DNA of 64,000 nt from Gemmobacter aquarius. GTDB lineage: Bacteria; Pseudomonadota; Alphaproteobacteria; Rhodobacterales; Rhodobacteraceae. The stretch lies in NCBI RefSeq assembly GCF_003060865.1, contig NZ_CP028918.1:1062001-1126000 (forward strand). The letters run 5' to 3'. Position 1 is the first letter of the stretch, and each line of letters begins with the position of its first letter. Position numbers and translations under genes: made by a program. Positions 9,124-16,638 of this stretch are shown here, one piece after another. Under the pieces are notes generated by a model. It searched no databases, had not been told where the DNA came from, and worked only from the letters and a program-made list of their open reading frames with translations.

Positions 9124-10445
9124 TGCTGCCTGCGGGACTATTGGTATCCGCTCCGGCGTCAGGCACGGGCAAGACCACGGTGACGCTGGGCTTGCTGGCC
9201 GCATTGCGGGCGCGGGGGCTGAACGTGCAGCCGTTCAAGAGCGGGCCGGATTACATCGACCCGGCGTTCCACACGGCGGCGGCGGGGCGGGTTTCGGTGA
9301 ACCTCGACGCATGGGCGATGACGGGCGGGATGCTCGACGGGTTGGTGGGCGCGGCGGGCGGGGCCGATCTGGTGATCGCCGAAGGGTCGATGGGGCTGTT
9401 CGACGGCGTGGCCCGGGCGGGTGAGGCCGGAACGGGCGCTTCGGCTGATATCGCGGCACGGATGGGCTGGCCTGTGGTTCTGGTGCTGGATGTGGGCGGG
9501 CAGGCGCAATCGGCCGCCGCCGTGGCGCTGGGCTTTGCGGCGATGCGGGCGGATGTGAAGATTGCGGGCGTGGTGCTGAACAAGGTGGCATCCCCACGGC
9601 ACGAGGCGCTGGTGCGTGACGGGATGGAGCGGGCGGGGGTTCGGGTGTTCGGGGCCTTGCCGCGCCGTGCGTCGATCGCGCTGCCCGAGCGCCATCTGGG
9701 GCTGGTGCAGGCCGAAGAGATGGCGGGGCTTGCGGCGTTCATGGCCGAGGCGGGGGCGTTCATTGCCGAACATGTCGATCTTGATGCGGTGATCGCGGCG
9801 GCTTCCCCTACGCTTGCGGCGGGCGTTGCGGTTGCGGTGAAGGCTCCGGCAGGGCGGATCGCGCTGGCGCGGGATGCAGCGTTTTCCTTTGTTTACCCGC
9901 ATCTTATCGATGCGTGGCGCAAGGACGGGGCGACGGTGTTGCCGTTTTCACCCTTGGCGGATGAAGCGCCTGATGACAGCGCGGATGTGTGCTGGGTGCC
10001 GGGGGGATACCCGGAATTGCACGCGGGGCGGCTGGCTGCGGCGTCGAATTTCCGTGCGGGGTTGCGGGCTTTCGCGCGGACGCGGGCGGTGCATGGCGAA
10101 TGCGGCGGCTACATGGCGCTGGGCGCGGGGCTGGTGGCGGCGGACGGGACGCGGCACGAGATGGCCGGATTGCTGGGGCTGGAGACGAGTTTCGCCAAGC
10201 GGCGGATGCATCTTGGCTACCGCTTGGCCGAGACCCTGACCGAAACGCCGGGGCATGGCGCGGGCGCGCGGTTGCGCGGGCATGAATTCCATTACGCGAC
10301 GATATTGGCGCAGCCCGATGCGGCGCTGGCGCGGGTGGTCGATGCGACGGGGGCCGAGGTGGCCGAAACCGGGTCATGGGCTGCGTTCGGGGGCGGCGGG
10401 CGCGTGACGGGGACGTTCTTTCACTTGATTGCGGAGGCCACATGA
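9123..10445 (+). CDS. cobB: Hydrogenobyrinic acid a,c-diamide synthase CobB
   Basis: Glutamine- and ATP-dependent amidation of the a and c carboxyls of hydrogenobyrinic acid. The N-terminal dethiobiotin-synthase-like domain has the P-loop SAPASGTGKTTVT, followed by FKSGPDYIDPAFH. The C-terminal class I amidotransferase domain shows GGYPELHAG and HGECGGYMALG, with the nucleophile Cys327. The start is either ATG 9123 (TGATG with the cobM stop) or GTG 9120; ATG is preferred. The length of about 440 residues is typical. The stop overlaps cobA (ATGA). Confidence 0.93.
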   Translation: MLPAGLLVSAPASGTGKTTVTLGLLAALRARGLNVQPFKSGPDYIDPAFHTAAAGRVSVNLDAWAMTGGMLDGLVGAAGGADLVIAEGSMGLFDGVARAGEAGTGASADIAARMGWPVVLVLDVGGQAQSAAAVALGFAAMRADVKIAGVVLNKVASPRHEALVRDGMERAGVRVFGALPRRASIALPERHLGLVQAEEMAGLAAFMAEAGAFIAEHVDLDAVIAAASPTLAAGVAVAVKAPAGRIALARDAAFSFVYPHLIDAWRKDGATVLPFSPLADEAPDDSADVCWVPGGYPELHAGRLAAASNFRAGLRAFARTRAVHGECGGYMALGAGLVAADGTRHEMAGLLGLETSFAKRRMHLGYRLAETLTETPGHGAGARLRGHEFHYATILAQPDAALARVVDATGAEVAETGSWAAFGGGGRVTGTFFHLIAEAT

Positions 10446-11167
10446 CGGGCTTCGTCTCTTTCGTATCCTCGGGTCCTGGCGATCCGGAACTGCTGACGCT
10501 CAAGGCCGTGGCGCGGTTAAGGGAGGCGGATGCGGTGCTGTTCGACGACCTGTCCTCGGGGCCGATCTTGGGCCACGCGCGCGACGGGGCCGATCTGGTC
10601 GGTGTGGGCAAGCGGGCGGGGCGTGCATCGCCCAAGCAGGACCATGTCAGCCGTTTGCTGGTGGAATATGCCGCCACGGGCGCGCGGGTGGTGCGGCTGA
10701 AGTCGGGCGATTGCGGGTTGTTCGGGCGGCTCGAGGAGGAGACCGACGCTTTGCAGGCAGCGGGGATTCCTTATGAGATCATTCCGGGGGTGACGAGTGC
10801 GAGTGCGGCGGCGGCGGCGGCGGGGATACCGTTGACGCGGCGGCTGACGGCGCGGCGGGTGCAGTTTCTGACCGGCGCGGATGTGACGGGGGGGCTGCCC
10901 GCGGATTTGAACTGGGCCGCGCTGGCGGACCCGCTGGCGACGACGGTGGTGTTCATGGGCAAGCGCACGTTCGGGGCGATGTGTGCGGGGCTTATGGCGC
11001 ACGGGTTGCCGGGGGATACTCCGGCGATGCTGGCCGAGTCGGTTGGGCATCCGGAGCAACGGCTGACGCGGACGACGATCGCGGGGCTGGCGGCGCTGCT
11101 GGCCGAGGGGCCGGGGCTGTTGCCGGGATTGATTCTATACGGTCCGCTTGCGGGGGATGGTGCGTGA
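10442..11167 (+). CDS. cobA: Uroporphyrinogen-III C-methyltransferase CobA
   Basis: Converts uroporphyrinogen III to precorrin-2 by methylation at C2 and C7, the entry to the corrin branch and shared with siroheme. The motifs are SSGPGDPELLTLKAVARL, the SUMT signature VGKRAGRASPKQ, RLKSGDCGLFGRLEEE and PGVTSASAAAAAAGIPLTRR. The ATG at 10442 overlaps the cobB stop; an upstream in-frame extension is not homologous. The product is 241 residues, a stand-alone SUMT without CysG domains. Its 3' end overlaps the next gene (GTGA). Confidence 0.93.
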   Translation: MTGFVSFVSSGPGDPELLTLKAVARLREADAVLFDDLSSGPILGHARDGADLVGVGKRAGRASPKQDHVSRLLVEYAATGARVVRLKSGDCGLFGRLEEETDALQAAGIPYEIIPGVTSASAAAAAAGIPLTRRLTARRVQFLTGADVTGGLPADLNWAALADPLATTVVFMGKRTFGAMCAGLMAHGLPGDTPAMLAESVGHPEQRLTRTTIAGLAALLAEGPGLLPGLILYGPLAGDGA

Positions 11168-11472
11168 AGATCACTGTCTGCGGCAGTTGCGCGCTGGGGC
11201 GGGCGGGGTTTGCCGAGACCCTGCGCGAGGCGCTGGGCGGGCTGGCCGAGGTGGCGCTGGTCGACTGCATGTCCGGTTGTGCGCGGGCATCGACGGTGGC
11301 GTTCAGGGATGCGGGCAAGACGGCCTATCTGTTCGGCGATGTGGTGGCGGATGACCTGCCCGAGCTGGTGGTTTTCGCGGGGCTTTACGGAGCGTCGGCT
11401 GATGGCAATCTGGCCGATGCGCGGGCAATCGGCGGGTTGCGGATGAAGGCCGTGGCGCGAATCCCCGGATAG
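11164..11472 (+). CDS. DUF1636-like four-cysteine protein, last gene of the cob run
   Basis: Small 102-residue protein with a GTG start overlapping the cobA stop (GTGA). Four cysteines lie in the pattern C6-x2-C9 and C35-x3-C39 (VCGSC and DCMSGC), arranged as in thioredoxin-like [2Fe-2S] ferredoxins. The sequence resembles the DUF1636 family, which is often found beside cobalamin or metal-homeostasis genes. The function is unknown. Position and coupling suggest a role in metal or redox handling for corrin synthesis, for example electron supply to CobG or cobalt binding; this is inference. It is the last gene before the cobalamin riboswitch. Confidence 0.75.
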   Translation: MKITVCGSCALGRAGFAETLREALGGLAEVALVDCMSGCARASTVAFRDAGKTAYLFGDVVADDLPELVVFAGLYGASADGNLADARAIGGLRMKAVARIPG

Positions 11473-11542
11473 GTCGCGCTTGGGCTGCGATCTGCCGCAA
11501 AGCACCTTGACCGCAGGGGCGGTTGATGTGCAGATGGAAGGG

Positions 11543-11740
11543 CAAGGTGCCCCGTTAACGTGCAAAGCACAGGGGCTGAAACGGGAATGGGGAAGGGGCG
11601 GACCGAATACGGCGCCCATGGCCCCAGCCGCCCCCGCGACTGTAAGCGGCGAGCGGCCTTCGACGACCACTGTTCCCGCAAGGGGATGGGAAGGTGAAGG
11701 CCGTTACGACCCGCGAGCCAGGAGACCGACCTTGCAGGGA
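11543..11740 (+). promoter_or_regulatory. Cobalamin riboswitch (adenosylcobalamin class)
   Basis: The 310-base gap between the DUF1636-like gene and cbtB is filled by a B12 riboswitch. Visible hallmarks in order are GGTGCCCCGTTAACG (11547-11561), CTGAAACGGGAATGGGGAA, the core CCCGCGACTGTAAGCGGCG (11633-11651), ACCACTG (11666-11672) resembling the B12 box, and GAGCCAGGAGACCGACC (11715-11731). No ORF of quality lies here. It most likely represses cbtB, cbtA and cobF when B12 is plentiful. The limits are approximate. Confidence 0.9.
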
Positions 11741-11783
11741 TGAAACATACGCCGTCGGGTGTGACGGTCGGGAGAACGACATT

Positions 11784-11963
11784 ATGACGACCCTTGCTTC
11801 GGTCAAGAAATCCTCGGGCACGCTGGCACAGGCCGCGGGTTCGATCATCGCTGTCATGGCCATCGGCGTTGCGCTGATGTTCGTGGCGGGCCATGCCCAG
11901 TCGGCGACGCTGCACGATGCGGCGCATGACATGCGCCACGCGACCGGCTTCCCCTGCCACTGA
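11784..11963 (+). CDS. cbtB: Cobalt transporter subunit CbtB
   Basis: Small membrane protein of 59 residues, proposed subunit of the CbtAB cobalt uptake system. One hydrophobic segment (about residues 17-38, SIIAVMAIGVALMFVAGHAQ) is followed by a histidine-containing C-terminus, LHDAAHDMRHATGFPCH, which is the CbtB signature and presumably binds cobalt. The ATG at 11784 lies about 45 bases after the riboswitch, and an upstream in-frame extension runs into the riboswitch and is rejected. cbtA follows after four bases. Confidence 0.88.
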   Translation: MTTLASVKKSSGTLAQAAGSIIAVMAIGVALMFVAGHAQSATLHDAAHDMRHATGFPCH

Positions 11964-11967
11964 ACTG

Positions 11968-12702
11968 ATGTTCCAGAGATTGGTGACCGGCGCGGTGTTC
12001 GCCGGTTGTGCAGCAGGGCTGATTGCCGCCCTGTTGCATTTTTCGTTTGTCCAAGCGCTTATCCTGACCGGCGAGCAGTATGAATCCGGCGCGCTGACGC
12101 ATTTCGCGGGCGGCGGGGATCATGCGGTGCATGCGGATGCGGGCGAAGCGTCAGGCGAGGACGCGGGGCATGACCACGCGACGCATAAGCATGGCGAGAG
12201 TGGCGGATTGGCGCGGGACGGGCTTACGGTTCTGTTCACCGTGCTGATCTACGTGGCTTACGGCTTCATCCTGATCGCGGGTTTCGGTGCGGCTTCGACC
12301 TTCGGCGCGCGGATCGGGGCGGTGCAGGGGCTTTTGTGGGGGATCGGCGGGTTTGCCGTGTTCCAGCTTGCACCTGCGATGGGGCTTGCGCCCGAACTGC
12401 CCGGAACGGTTGCCGCCGATCTTGGTGCGCGGCAGGTCTGGTGGTGGGGGACGGCGCTGTTGACGGCGGCGGGCCTGCTGGGGCTGGGCTACGGGCGCAA
12501 GGCATGGGTGTTCGTGTTGGCGGGTGTGGCTTTGGCCTTGCCGCATGTCATCGGTGCGCCGACGCTGGGCGAATATTACGGCTCGGCACCGCCCGAGCTT
12601 GGCGCGGCCTTTGCGGCGCGCGTGCTGGGTGTCGGGCTGGTGGCATGGGCCGTGCTTGGCTGGGTTGCTGGCTCTGTCTGGGCGCGGGGCGAACGGGTAT
12701 AG
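11968..12702 (+). CDS. cbtA: Cobalt transporter subunit CbtA
   Basis: Integral membrane protein of 244 residues. An N-terminal hydrophobic segment (FAGCAAGLIAALLHFSFVQ) is followed by a histidine-rich loop at residues 45-75 (several His, including HDHATHKHGE) and four further hydrophobic segments. This matches CbtA, a predicted cobalt permease found under B12 riboswitches. GAPTLGEYYGSAPPELG is a conserved C-terminal stretch. The start at 11968 lies just after the cbtB stop. Cobalt specificity is inferred from the riboswitch and neighbours. Confidence 0.88.
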   Translation: MFQRLVTGAVFAGCAAGLIAALLHFSFVQALILTGEQYESGALTHFAGGGDHAVHADAGEASGEDAGHDHATHKHGESGGLARDGLTVLFTVLIYVAYGFILIAGFGAASTFGARIGAVQGLLWGIGGFAVFQLAPAMGLAPELPGTVAADLGARQVWWWGTALLTAAGLLGLGYGRKAWVFVLAGVALALPHVIGAPTLGEYYGSAPPELGAAFAARVLGVGLVAWAVLGWVAGSVWARGERV

Positions 12703-12748
12703 CGGGCGGGGGGCGGATGTTCCGCCCCCTGACCAAAGGGAGGGTGGT

Positions 12749-13507
12749 ATGGAAAAGCTGGTCCTGATCGGCATCGGCACGGGCAACCCCGACCATCTGA
12801 CGCTGCAGGCGATCAAGGCGATGCGGGGGGCGGACCTGATCCTGATCCCGCAGAAGGGGCCGGACAAATCCGACCTTGCCGGATTGCGCCATGCGATGCT
12901 GGCCGAACATGCGGCCGATGTGCCGGTGGCCGTGTTCGACATGCCCAAGCGCGATGTATCGGGCGGGTATCTGGCAGGGGTGGATGCCTGGCATGATGCG
13001 ATTGCGGCGGCTTGGGTTGCAGCGATTGCAACGGTTCAGGACGGACGGGGATTTTCGCGAGATATTCGCACGGTTGCGTTGCTGGTCTGGGGCGATCCTT
13101 CGCTTTATGACAGCACGTTGCGGATCGCGTCGCGGCTTAAGCCTGCGCCTGTGGTGACGGTCGTTCCGGGGGTCACCTCGATGCAGGTACTTACGGCGGG
13201 GCATGCCATTCCGGTCAACGAGGTGGGTGCGCCCTTTACCGTCACCACGGGGCGGCAGTTGCGCGATCATGGCTGGCCTGCGGGGGTGGATACGCTGGTC
13301 GTCATGCTGGACGGGGAGTGTTCGTTCGGCTCGGTGCAGCCTGCGGGCGTGCATATCTGGTGGGGCGCCTATGTCGGCATGGCCGAGCAGGTCTTGGCCG
13401 AGGGGCCGCTTGCCGAAATGGCCACGACGATCCCGCCCTTGCGCGAGCGGCTGCGGGCCGAGCATGGTTGGATCATGGATATCTACGTTTTGCGCCGGAA
13501 GGGATGA
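12749..13507 (+). CDS. cobF: Precorrin-6A synthase (deacetylating) CobF
   Basis: SAM-dependent methyltransferase acting at C1 with loss of the acetyl fragment, converting precorrin-5 to precorrin-6A. The motifs are LIGIGTGNPDHLTLQAIKA, IPQKGPDKSDLAGLR, WGDPSLYDSTLRIASRL and VVPGVTSMQVL. The start at 12749 is preceded by AAAGGGAGGG, a strong ribosome site; an in-frame extension overlapping cbtA is rejected. The product is 252 residues, the normal size. Unlike the other methylases of the pathway here, it sits downstream of the riboswitch in the cobalt-transport operon. pepT starts three bases after its stop. Confidence 0.93.
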   Translation: MEKLVLIGIGTGNPDHLTLQAIKAMRGADLILIPQKGPDKSDLAGLRHAMLAEHAADVPVAVFDMPKRDVSGGYLAGVDAWHDAIAAAWVAAIATVQDGRGFSRDIRTVALLVWGDPSLYDSTLRIASRLKPAPVVTVVPGVTSMQVLTAGHAIPVNEVGAPFTVTTGRQLRDHGWPAGVDTLVVMLDGECSFGSVQPAGVHIWWGAYVGMAEQVLAEGPLAEMATTIPPLRERLRAEHGWIMDIYVLRRKG

Positions 13508-13510
13508 GCG

Positions 13511-14731
13511 ATGTTCGACCGCGAGCTTGAGGAACGGCTGGTGCGCTATGCGCGGGTCGACACGCAGAGCGACGAGACATCGGCCACGGGGCCGAGCACG
13601 GATATCCAGTGGGTTCTGGCGCGGATGCTGGCCGAGGAGTTGACGGGGATCGGGGCTGCCGATGTGCGGATTACGGAATATGGCGCGGTGCTGGCGACGG
13701 TTCCGGCCACGGCAAAGGGGCCGGTGATCGGGCTTCTGGCGCATATGGATACCGCGCCGCAGTTCAATGCGACGGGCGTGAAGCCTGTGGTGCATCGCGG
13801 CTACAACGGCGGGGATATCACGTTCCCCGATGCGCCGGAGTTGCGGCTTTCGCCCGAGAATTCGCGCCATCTGGCAGACAAGCTGGGGCATGACATCATC
13901 ACCGCCAGCGGGACAACGCTGCTCGGGGCCGATGACAAGGCGGGGATCGCCATCATCATGACGCTGGCGCGGCATTTGTTGGCGAACCGGGATATTCCGC
14001 ATACGGGGCTGCGGATCGCCTTTACACCGGATGAGGAGATCGGGCGCGGGGTGGACAAGCGTTTGCCTGCCGATCTGGGGGCCGATTTTGCCTATACGCT
14101 GGATGGCGGGATGGTGGGCGAGATCGAGTATGAAAGCTTTTCCGCCGATGGCGCGGTGGTGCGGGTCACGGGCGTGTCGGCGCATCCGGGCTATGGCAAG
14201 GGCAAGCTGGTCAATGCGCTGCATCTGGCGGCCAAGATCATCGCTGCGCTGCCGCAGGGCACGCTGGTGCCGGAAGTGACCGAAGGGCGCGAGGGGTTCG
14301 TGCATTGCTACCAGATGGGCGGCACGGCGGCCGAGGCCGAGTTGCGCTTCATCTTGCGCGATTTCGAACTGGACGGGTTGGCGGCGAAGGGGGCGCTGTT
14401 GCGCGCCGTGTGTGATGCGGTGCAGGCGGGCGAGCCAAGGGCGGTGATCTCGGTCGAGATCACCAAGCAGTATCGCAACATGCGCTATTGGCTGGAAAAG
14501 GACATGACGCCAGTCGAGTTGGCGCGGGCGGCCTGCGAGGCCGAGGGGATTGCTGCGGTATCGGTGCCGATACGTGGCGGCACCGACGGGTCGCGGCTGA
14601 CCGAGATGGGGGTGCCGACGCCCAACATCTTTACCGGCATGCAGGAAATCCACGGGCCGCTCGAATGGGTGTCGGTGCAGGACATGGCCGCCGCCGTGCG
14701 GGTTCTGCTGCGGCTGGTCGGGCGCGGCTGA
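13511..14731 (+). CDS. pepT: Peptidase T (tripeptide aminopeptidase)
   Basis: Zinc metallopeptidase of the M20B family that removes N-terminal residues from tripeptides in the cytoplasm. The metal-site motifs are visible: LLAHMDTAP (His and Asp), GTTLLGADDKAGIAI, PDEEIGRGVDK (catalytic Glu pair) and, near the C-terminus, RGGTDGSRLTEMGVPTPNIF with the last His in EIHGPLEWV. The 406-residue length is normal. It begins three bases after cobF and is probably cotranscribed with it, although no role in B12 synthesis is known. It may instead relate to the peptide/amide uptake operon that follows. Confidence 0.92.
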   Translation: MFDRELEERLVRYARVDTQSDETSATGPSTDIQWVLARMLAEELTGIGAADVRITEYGAVLATVPATAKGPVIGLLAHMDTAPQFNATGVKPVVHRGYNGGDITFPDAPELRLSPENSRHLADKLGHDIITASGTTLLGADDKAGIAIIMTLARHLLANRDIPHTGLRIAFTPDEEIGRGVDKRLPADLGADFAYTLDGGMVGEIEYESFSADGAVVRVTGVSAHPGYGKGKLVNALHLAAKIIAALPQGTLVPEVTEGREGFVHCYQMGGTAAEAELRFILRDFELDGLAAKGALLRAVCDAVQAGEPRAVISVEITKQYRNMRYWLEKDMTPVELARAACEAEGIAAVSVPIRGGTDGSRLTEMGVPTPNIFTGMQEIHGPLEWVSVQDMAAAVRVLLRLVGRG

Positions 14732-14775
14732 GGCTGCGCCCGGGAGCGTATGCCTGAAATTTAGGCAAATGTCAT

Positions 14776-14799
14776 GATGCACCGCCGGTTTGGTGCATC
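14776..14799. repeat. Perfect 8-bp inverted repeat upstream of the amide operon promoter
   Basis: GATGCACC and GGTGCATC are separated by eight bases, 45 bases after the pepT stop and just upstream of a candidate -35 box. It could be an operator or a weak terminator (CTTCCCTT follows). The half-sites resemble NtrC half-sites, but the central spacer between TGCAC and GTGCA is 10 bases, longer than the canonical spacing. Confidence 0.5.
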
Positions 14800-14805
14800 C
14801 TTCCC

Positions 14806-14833
14806 TTGACCACGGGTGCATTGCCTCTAGTCT
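14806..14833 (+). promoter_or_regulatory. Candidate sigma-70-type promoter for the AmiC/AmiR-transporter operon
   Basis: TTGACC (14806-14811), a 16-base spacer and TAGTCT (14828-14833) form a plausible -35/-10 pair about 110 bases before the first gene. The transcript would then carry the hairpin at 14868-14912. Assignment is by eye only. Confidence 0.4.
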
Positions 14834-14867
14834 TGGTCACACATCGGCGAGAGCCAAGCGGCACACG

Positions 14868-14918
14868 GGCCCCATGATGCGAGGAAGTTTTGCGCTTCCC
14901 TGCATCGGGGCCTGTCGC
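14868..14918 (+). promoter_or_regulatory. Leader hairpin, candidate attenuator for the ANTAR regulator
   Basis: A long interrupted stem is visible: GGCCCC (14868-14873) pairs with GGGGCC (14907-14912), GATGC with GCAT(C), and the tip GGAAG pairs with CTTCC around the loop TTTTGCG. It is followed by a short T-containing run (GCATTTTC). It sits between the candidate promoter and the first gene of an operon that encodes its own ANTAR protein, as in amiECBRS-type antitermination. Function is inferred. Confidence 0.5.
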
Positions 14919-14944
14919 ATTTTCGGGGGGAGGAACGGGGCGGC

Positions 14945-16024
14945 ATGAAGCGGCGGGTGGAACTGGGGCTCTTATATTCGCGGTCGGGCAGCTATACGCT
15001 GATTTCCGAAGCGTGCCGCACGGGTGCCTTGGCCGCGATTGCCATGGTGAACGCCGACCCTGCGCTGGATGTCAGCTTTGTTCCGGTAGAGCGTGACCCC
15101 GAAGGCAATGTCGATCTGTACGGGCCGCTTTGCGAGGAGATCCTGAGGGATACGGGGGCGCGCCATGTGATCGGCTGCGTGACGAGCTGGAGCCGGAAAG
15201 AGGTTATCCCCGTGCTGGAAAAGCACGGCGGGACGCTTTGGTATGCGGTGCCTTACGAGGGGTTCGAGGCGTCGGACCATGTGGTTTACACCCATGCCTG
15301 CCCGAACCAGCATCTGCTGCCTTTGCTCGACTGGGTGCTGCCCGCGCATGGCAGGCGGGCTTACCTTACGGGGTCGAATTACATCTGGGGCTGGGAGATG
15401 AACCGGCTGGCGCGCGAGGTGATTTCGCAGGCCGGGGGCGAGGTGTTGGGCGAGCGGTATCTGCCGATCGGGTCGCGCGATGTGGCGCGGATGATCGAGG
15501 AAATCCGCCATGCGCGGCCGGATTTCGTGCTCAATTCGCTGATCGGGCCTTCATCATACGAATTTCTCGCGGCCTATCGGCGGCTGGGTGCGGAGGACGC
15601 GCATTTCAGGGCGGATCGCTGCCCCGTGCTGTCGTGCAACCTGACGGAATGCGAATTGCCCGCGCTGGGCGAAGCGGCCGAGGGGTTGGTGGCGGCGGGG
15701 CCGTATTTCAGGGGCGCTGCGGGTTGGCCCGATGCCGGTATCGGTGGGCGGTTCGGGTCGTCGCATGAAGCGGCGGCATTCGCGGCGGTGCGGGAATTGG
15801 CGCGGCTGCTGCATGGCCGTGCAGAGGCGGGGATTGCAGGCTTGTTGGCGGGGGCGGCTTCGGTGGTGGATGCCAAGACGCATCACACCGAATTGCCCGT
15901 GCTGATCGCGCAGGTGCGGGGCGGGGCGTTCCGCGTGATCCGCGAGCAGGCGGCGGTGGCGGGTGACCCGTATCTTACGCGGGGGCGGGTGGCTGCCGTG
16001 CCAGCCTTGCGGGTGGTGTCATGA
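14945..16024 (+). CDS. AmiC-like amide-binding sensor (ABC substrate-binding fold)
   Basis: Protein of 359 residues with the type-1 periplasmic binding fold of the AmiC/UrtA family, but lacking a signal peptide (N-terminus MKRRVELGLLYSRSGSY), so probably cytoplasmic. The segment TSWSRKEVIPVLEKHGG and VPYEGFEASDHVVYTHACPN align by eye with the UrtA of this window. In Pseudomonas, AmiC binds amides and holds the antiterminator AmiR inactive; the next gene here, overlapping by four bases, is an AmiR-like ANTAR protein. The expected role is therefore ligand sensing for the downstream transporter and formamidase. The ligand is unknown. A GGGGGGAGGAAC ribosome site precedes the ATG. Confidence 0.85.
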   Translation: MKRRVELGLLYSRSGSYTLISEACRTGALAAIAMVNADPALDVSFVPVERDPEGNVDLYGPLCEEILRDTGARHVIGCVTSWSRKEVIPVLEKHGGTLWYAVPYEGFEASDHVVYTHACPNQHLLPLLDWVLPAHGRRAYLTGSNYIWGWEMNRLAREVISQAGGEVLGERYLPIGSRDVARMIEEIRHARPDFVLNSLIGPSSYEFLAAYRRLGAEDAHFRADRCPVLSCNLTECELPALGEAAEGLVAAGPYFRGAAGWPDAGIGGRFGSSHEAAAFAAVRELARLLHGRAEAGIAGLLAGAASVVDAKTHHTELPVLIAQVRGGAFRVIREQAAVAGDPYLTRGRVAAVPALRVVS

Positions 16025-16638
16025 GACGGCCGATCCGCATCCAGAACCTTGGCGGGGCAAGGGCGGTGATCTTGCATCGCCCGCACCCCACCGTGCAGGC
16101 GCTTACGCGGCAGTTGACGGCAATCGGGCTGAGTGTCGAGCAGGTATGGCCGGAACTCGGGCCTTCGGCGCTGGGGGCGGATTTCGTGTTCTTCGATGCC
16201 GACATGGGTCATGACGAGCAATTTCCGTGGGAAGCGGGGGCGTCGCCCATGCCGATGGTGGCGTTGATCGGGTCGGAGGCGCCGGGGCGGATCGAATGGG
16301 CGCTGCGGGCGGGGGCACATGCACAACTTCTCAAACCCGTGGGGGACAACGGGGCCTATTCGGCGCTGCTGATCGCGCGGGATGCGTTCGACGCGCAAAG
16401 GGCGCTGTCGGTCGAGATCGCGGATTTGCGGCGGCGCTTGGACGAGCGGTTGACGGTGGTGCGGGCGGTGGCTGCGCTGGCAGCACGGGGCAAGACCGAG
16501 GACGAGGCTTACGCGCAGTTGCGGCAGATGGCGATGGCGTGGCGGGTGAGTTTCGAGGATGCGGCGGTGCGGGTCGTGGCAGGAATGGCGGGTGGTGCAG
16601 GAACGGGGGGCGAGGATGACCGACGGAACCGTGGTTGA
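16021..16638 (+). CDS. AmiR-like ANTAR-domain antitermination regulator
   Basis: Protein of 205 residues. The N-terminal part resembles a degenerate receiver domain without the usual phospho-acceptor arrangement (FVFFDADMGHDEQFPW and VALIGSEAPG). It is followed by a coiled-coil helix (about residues 125-150, RALSVEIADLRRRLDERLTV) and a C-terminal ANTAR-type helical region (AVAALAARGKTEDEAYAQLRQMAMAWR). ANTAR proteins bind paired hairpins in leader RNA and prevent termination. The ATG overlaps the stop of the AmiC-like gene, so sensor and regulator are made together. The 3' end overlaps the first permease gene by 23 bases. Confidence 0.85.
   Translation: MRRPIRIQNLGGARAVILHRPHPTVQALTRQLTAIGLSVEQVWPELGPSALGADFVFFDADMGHDEQFPWEAGASPMPMVALIGSEAPGRIEWALRAGAHAQLLKPVGDNGAYSALLIARDAFDAQRALSVEIADLRRRLDERLTVVRAVAALAARGKTEDEAYAQLRQMAMAWRVSFEDAAVRVVAGMAGGAGTGGEDDRRNRG

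Noticed and set aside
14776..14799. NtrC binding site
   Set aside because: The half-sites match, but the spacer between TGCAC and GTGCA is 10 bases, longer than the canonical spacing, so it is kept only as an inverted repeat.
12548..14821. 757-codon open frame on the minus strand across cobF and pepT
   Set aside because: The translation is rich in Arg, His, Pro and Gln, as expected for the antisense frame of GC-rich genes. cobF and pepT on the plus strand have clear family motifs throughout.
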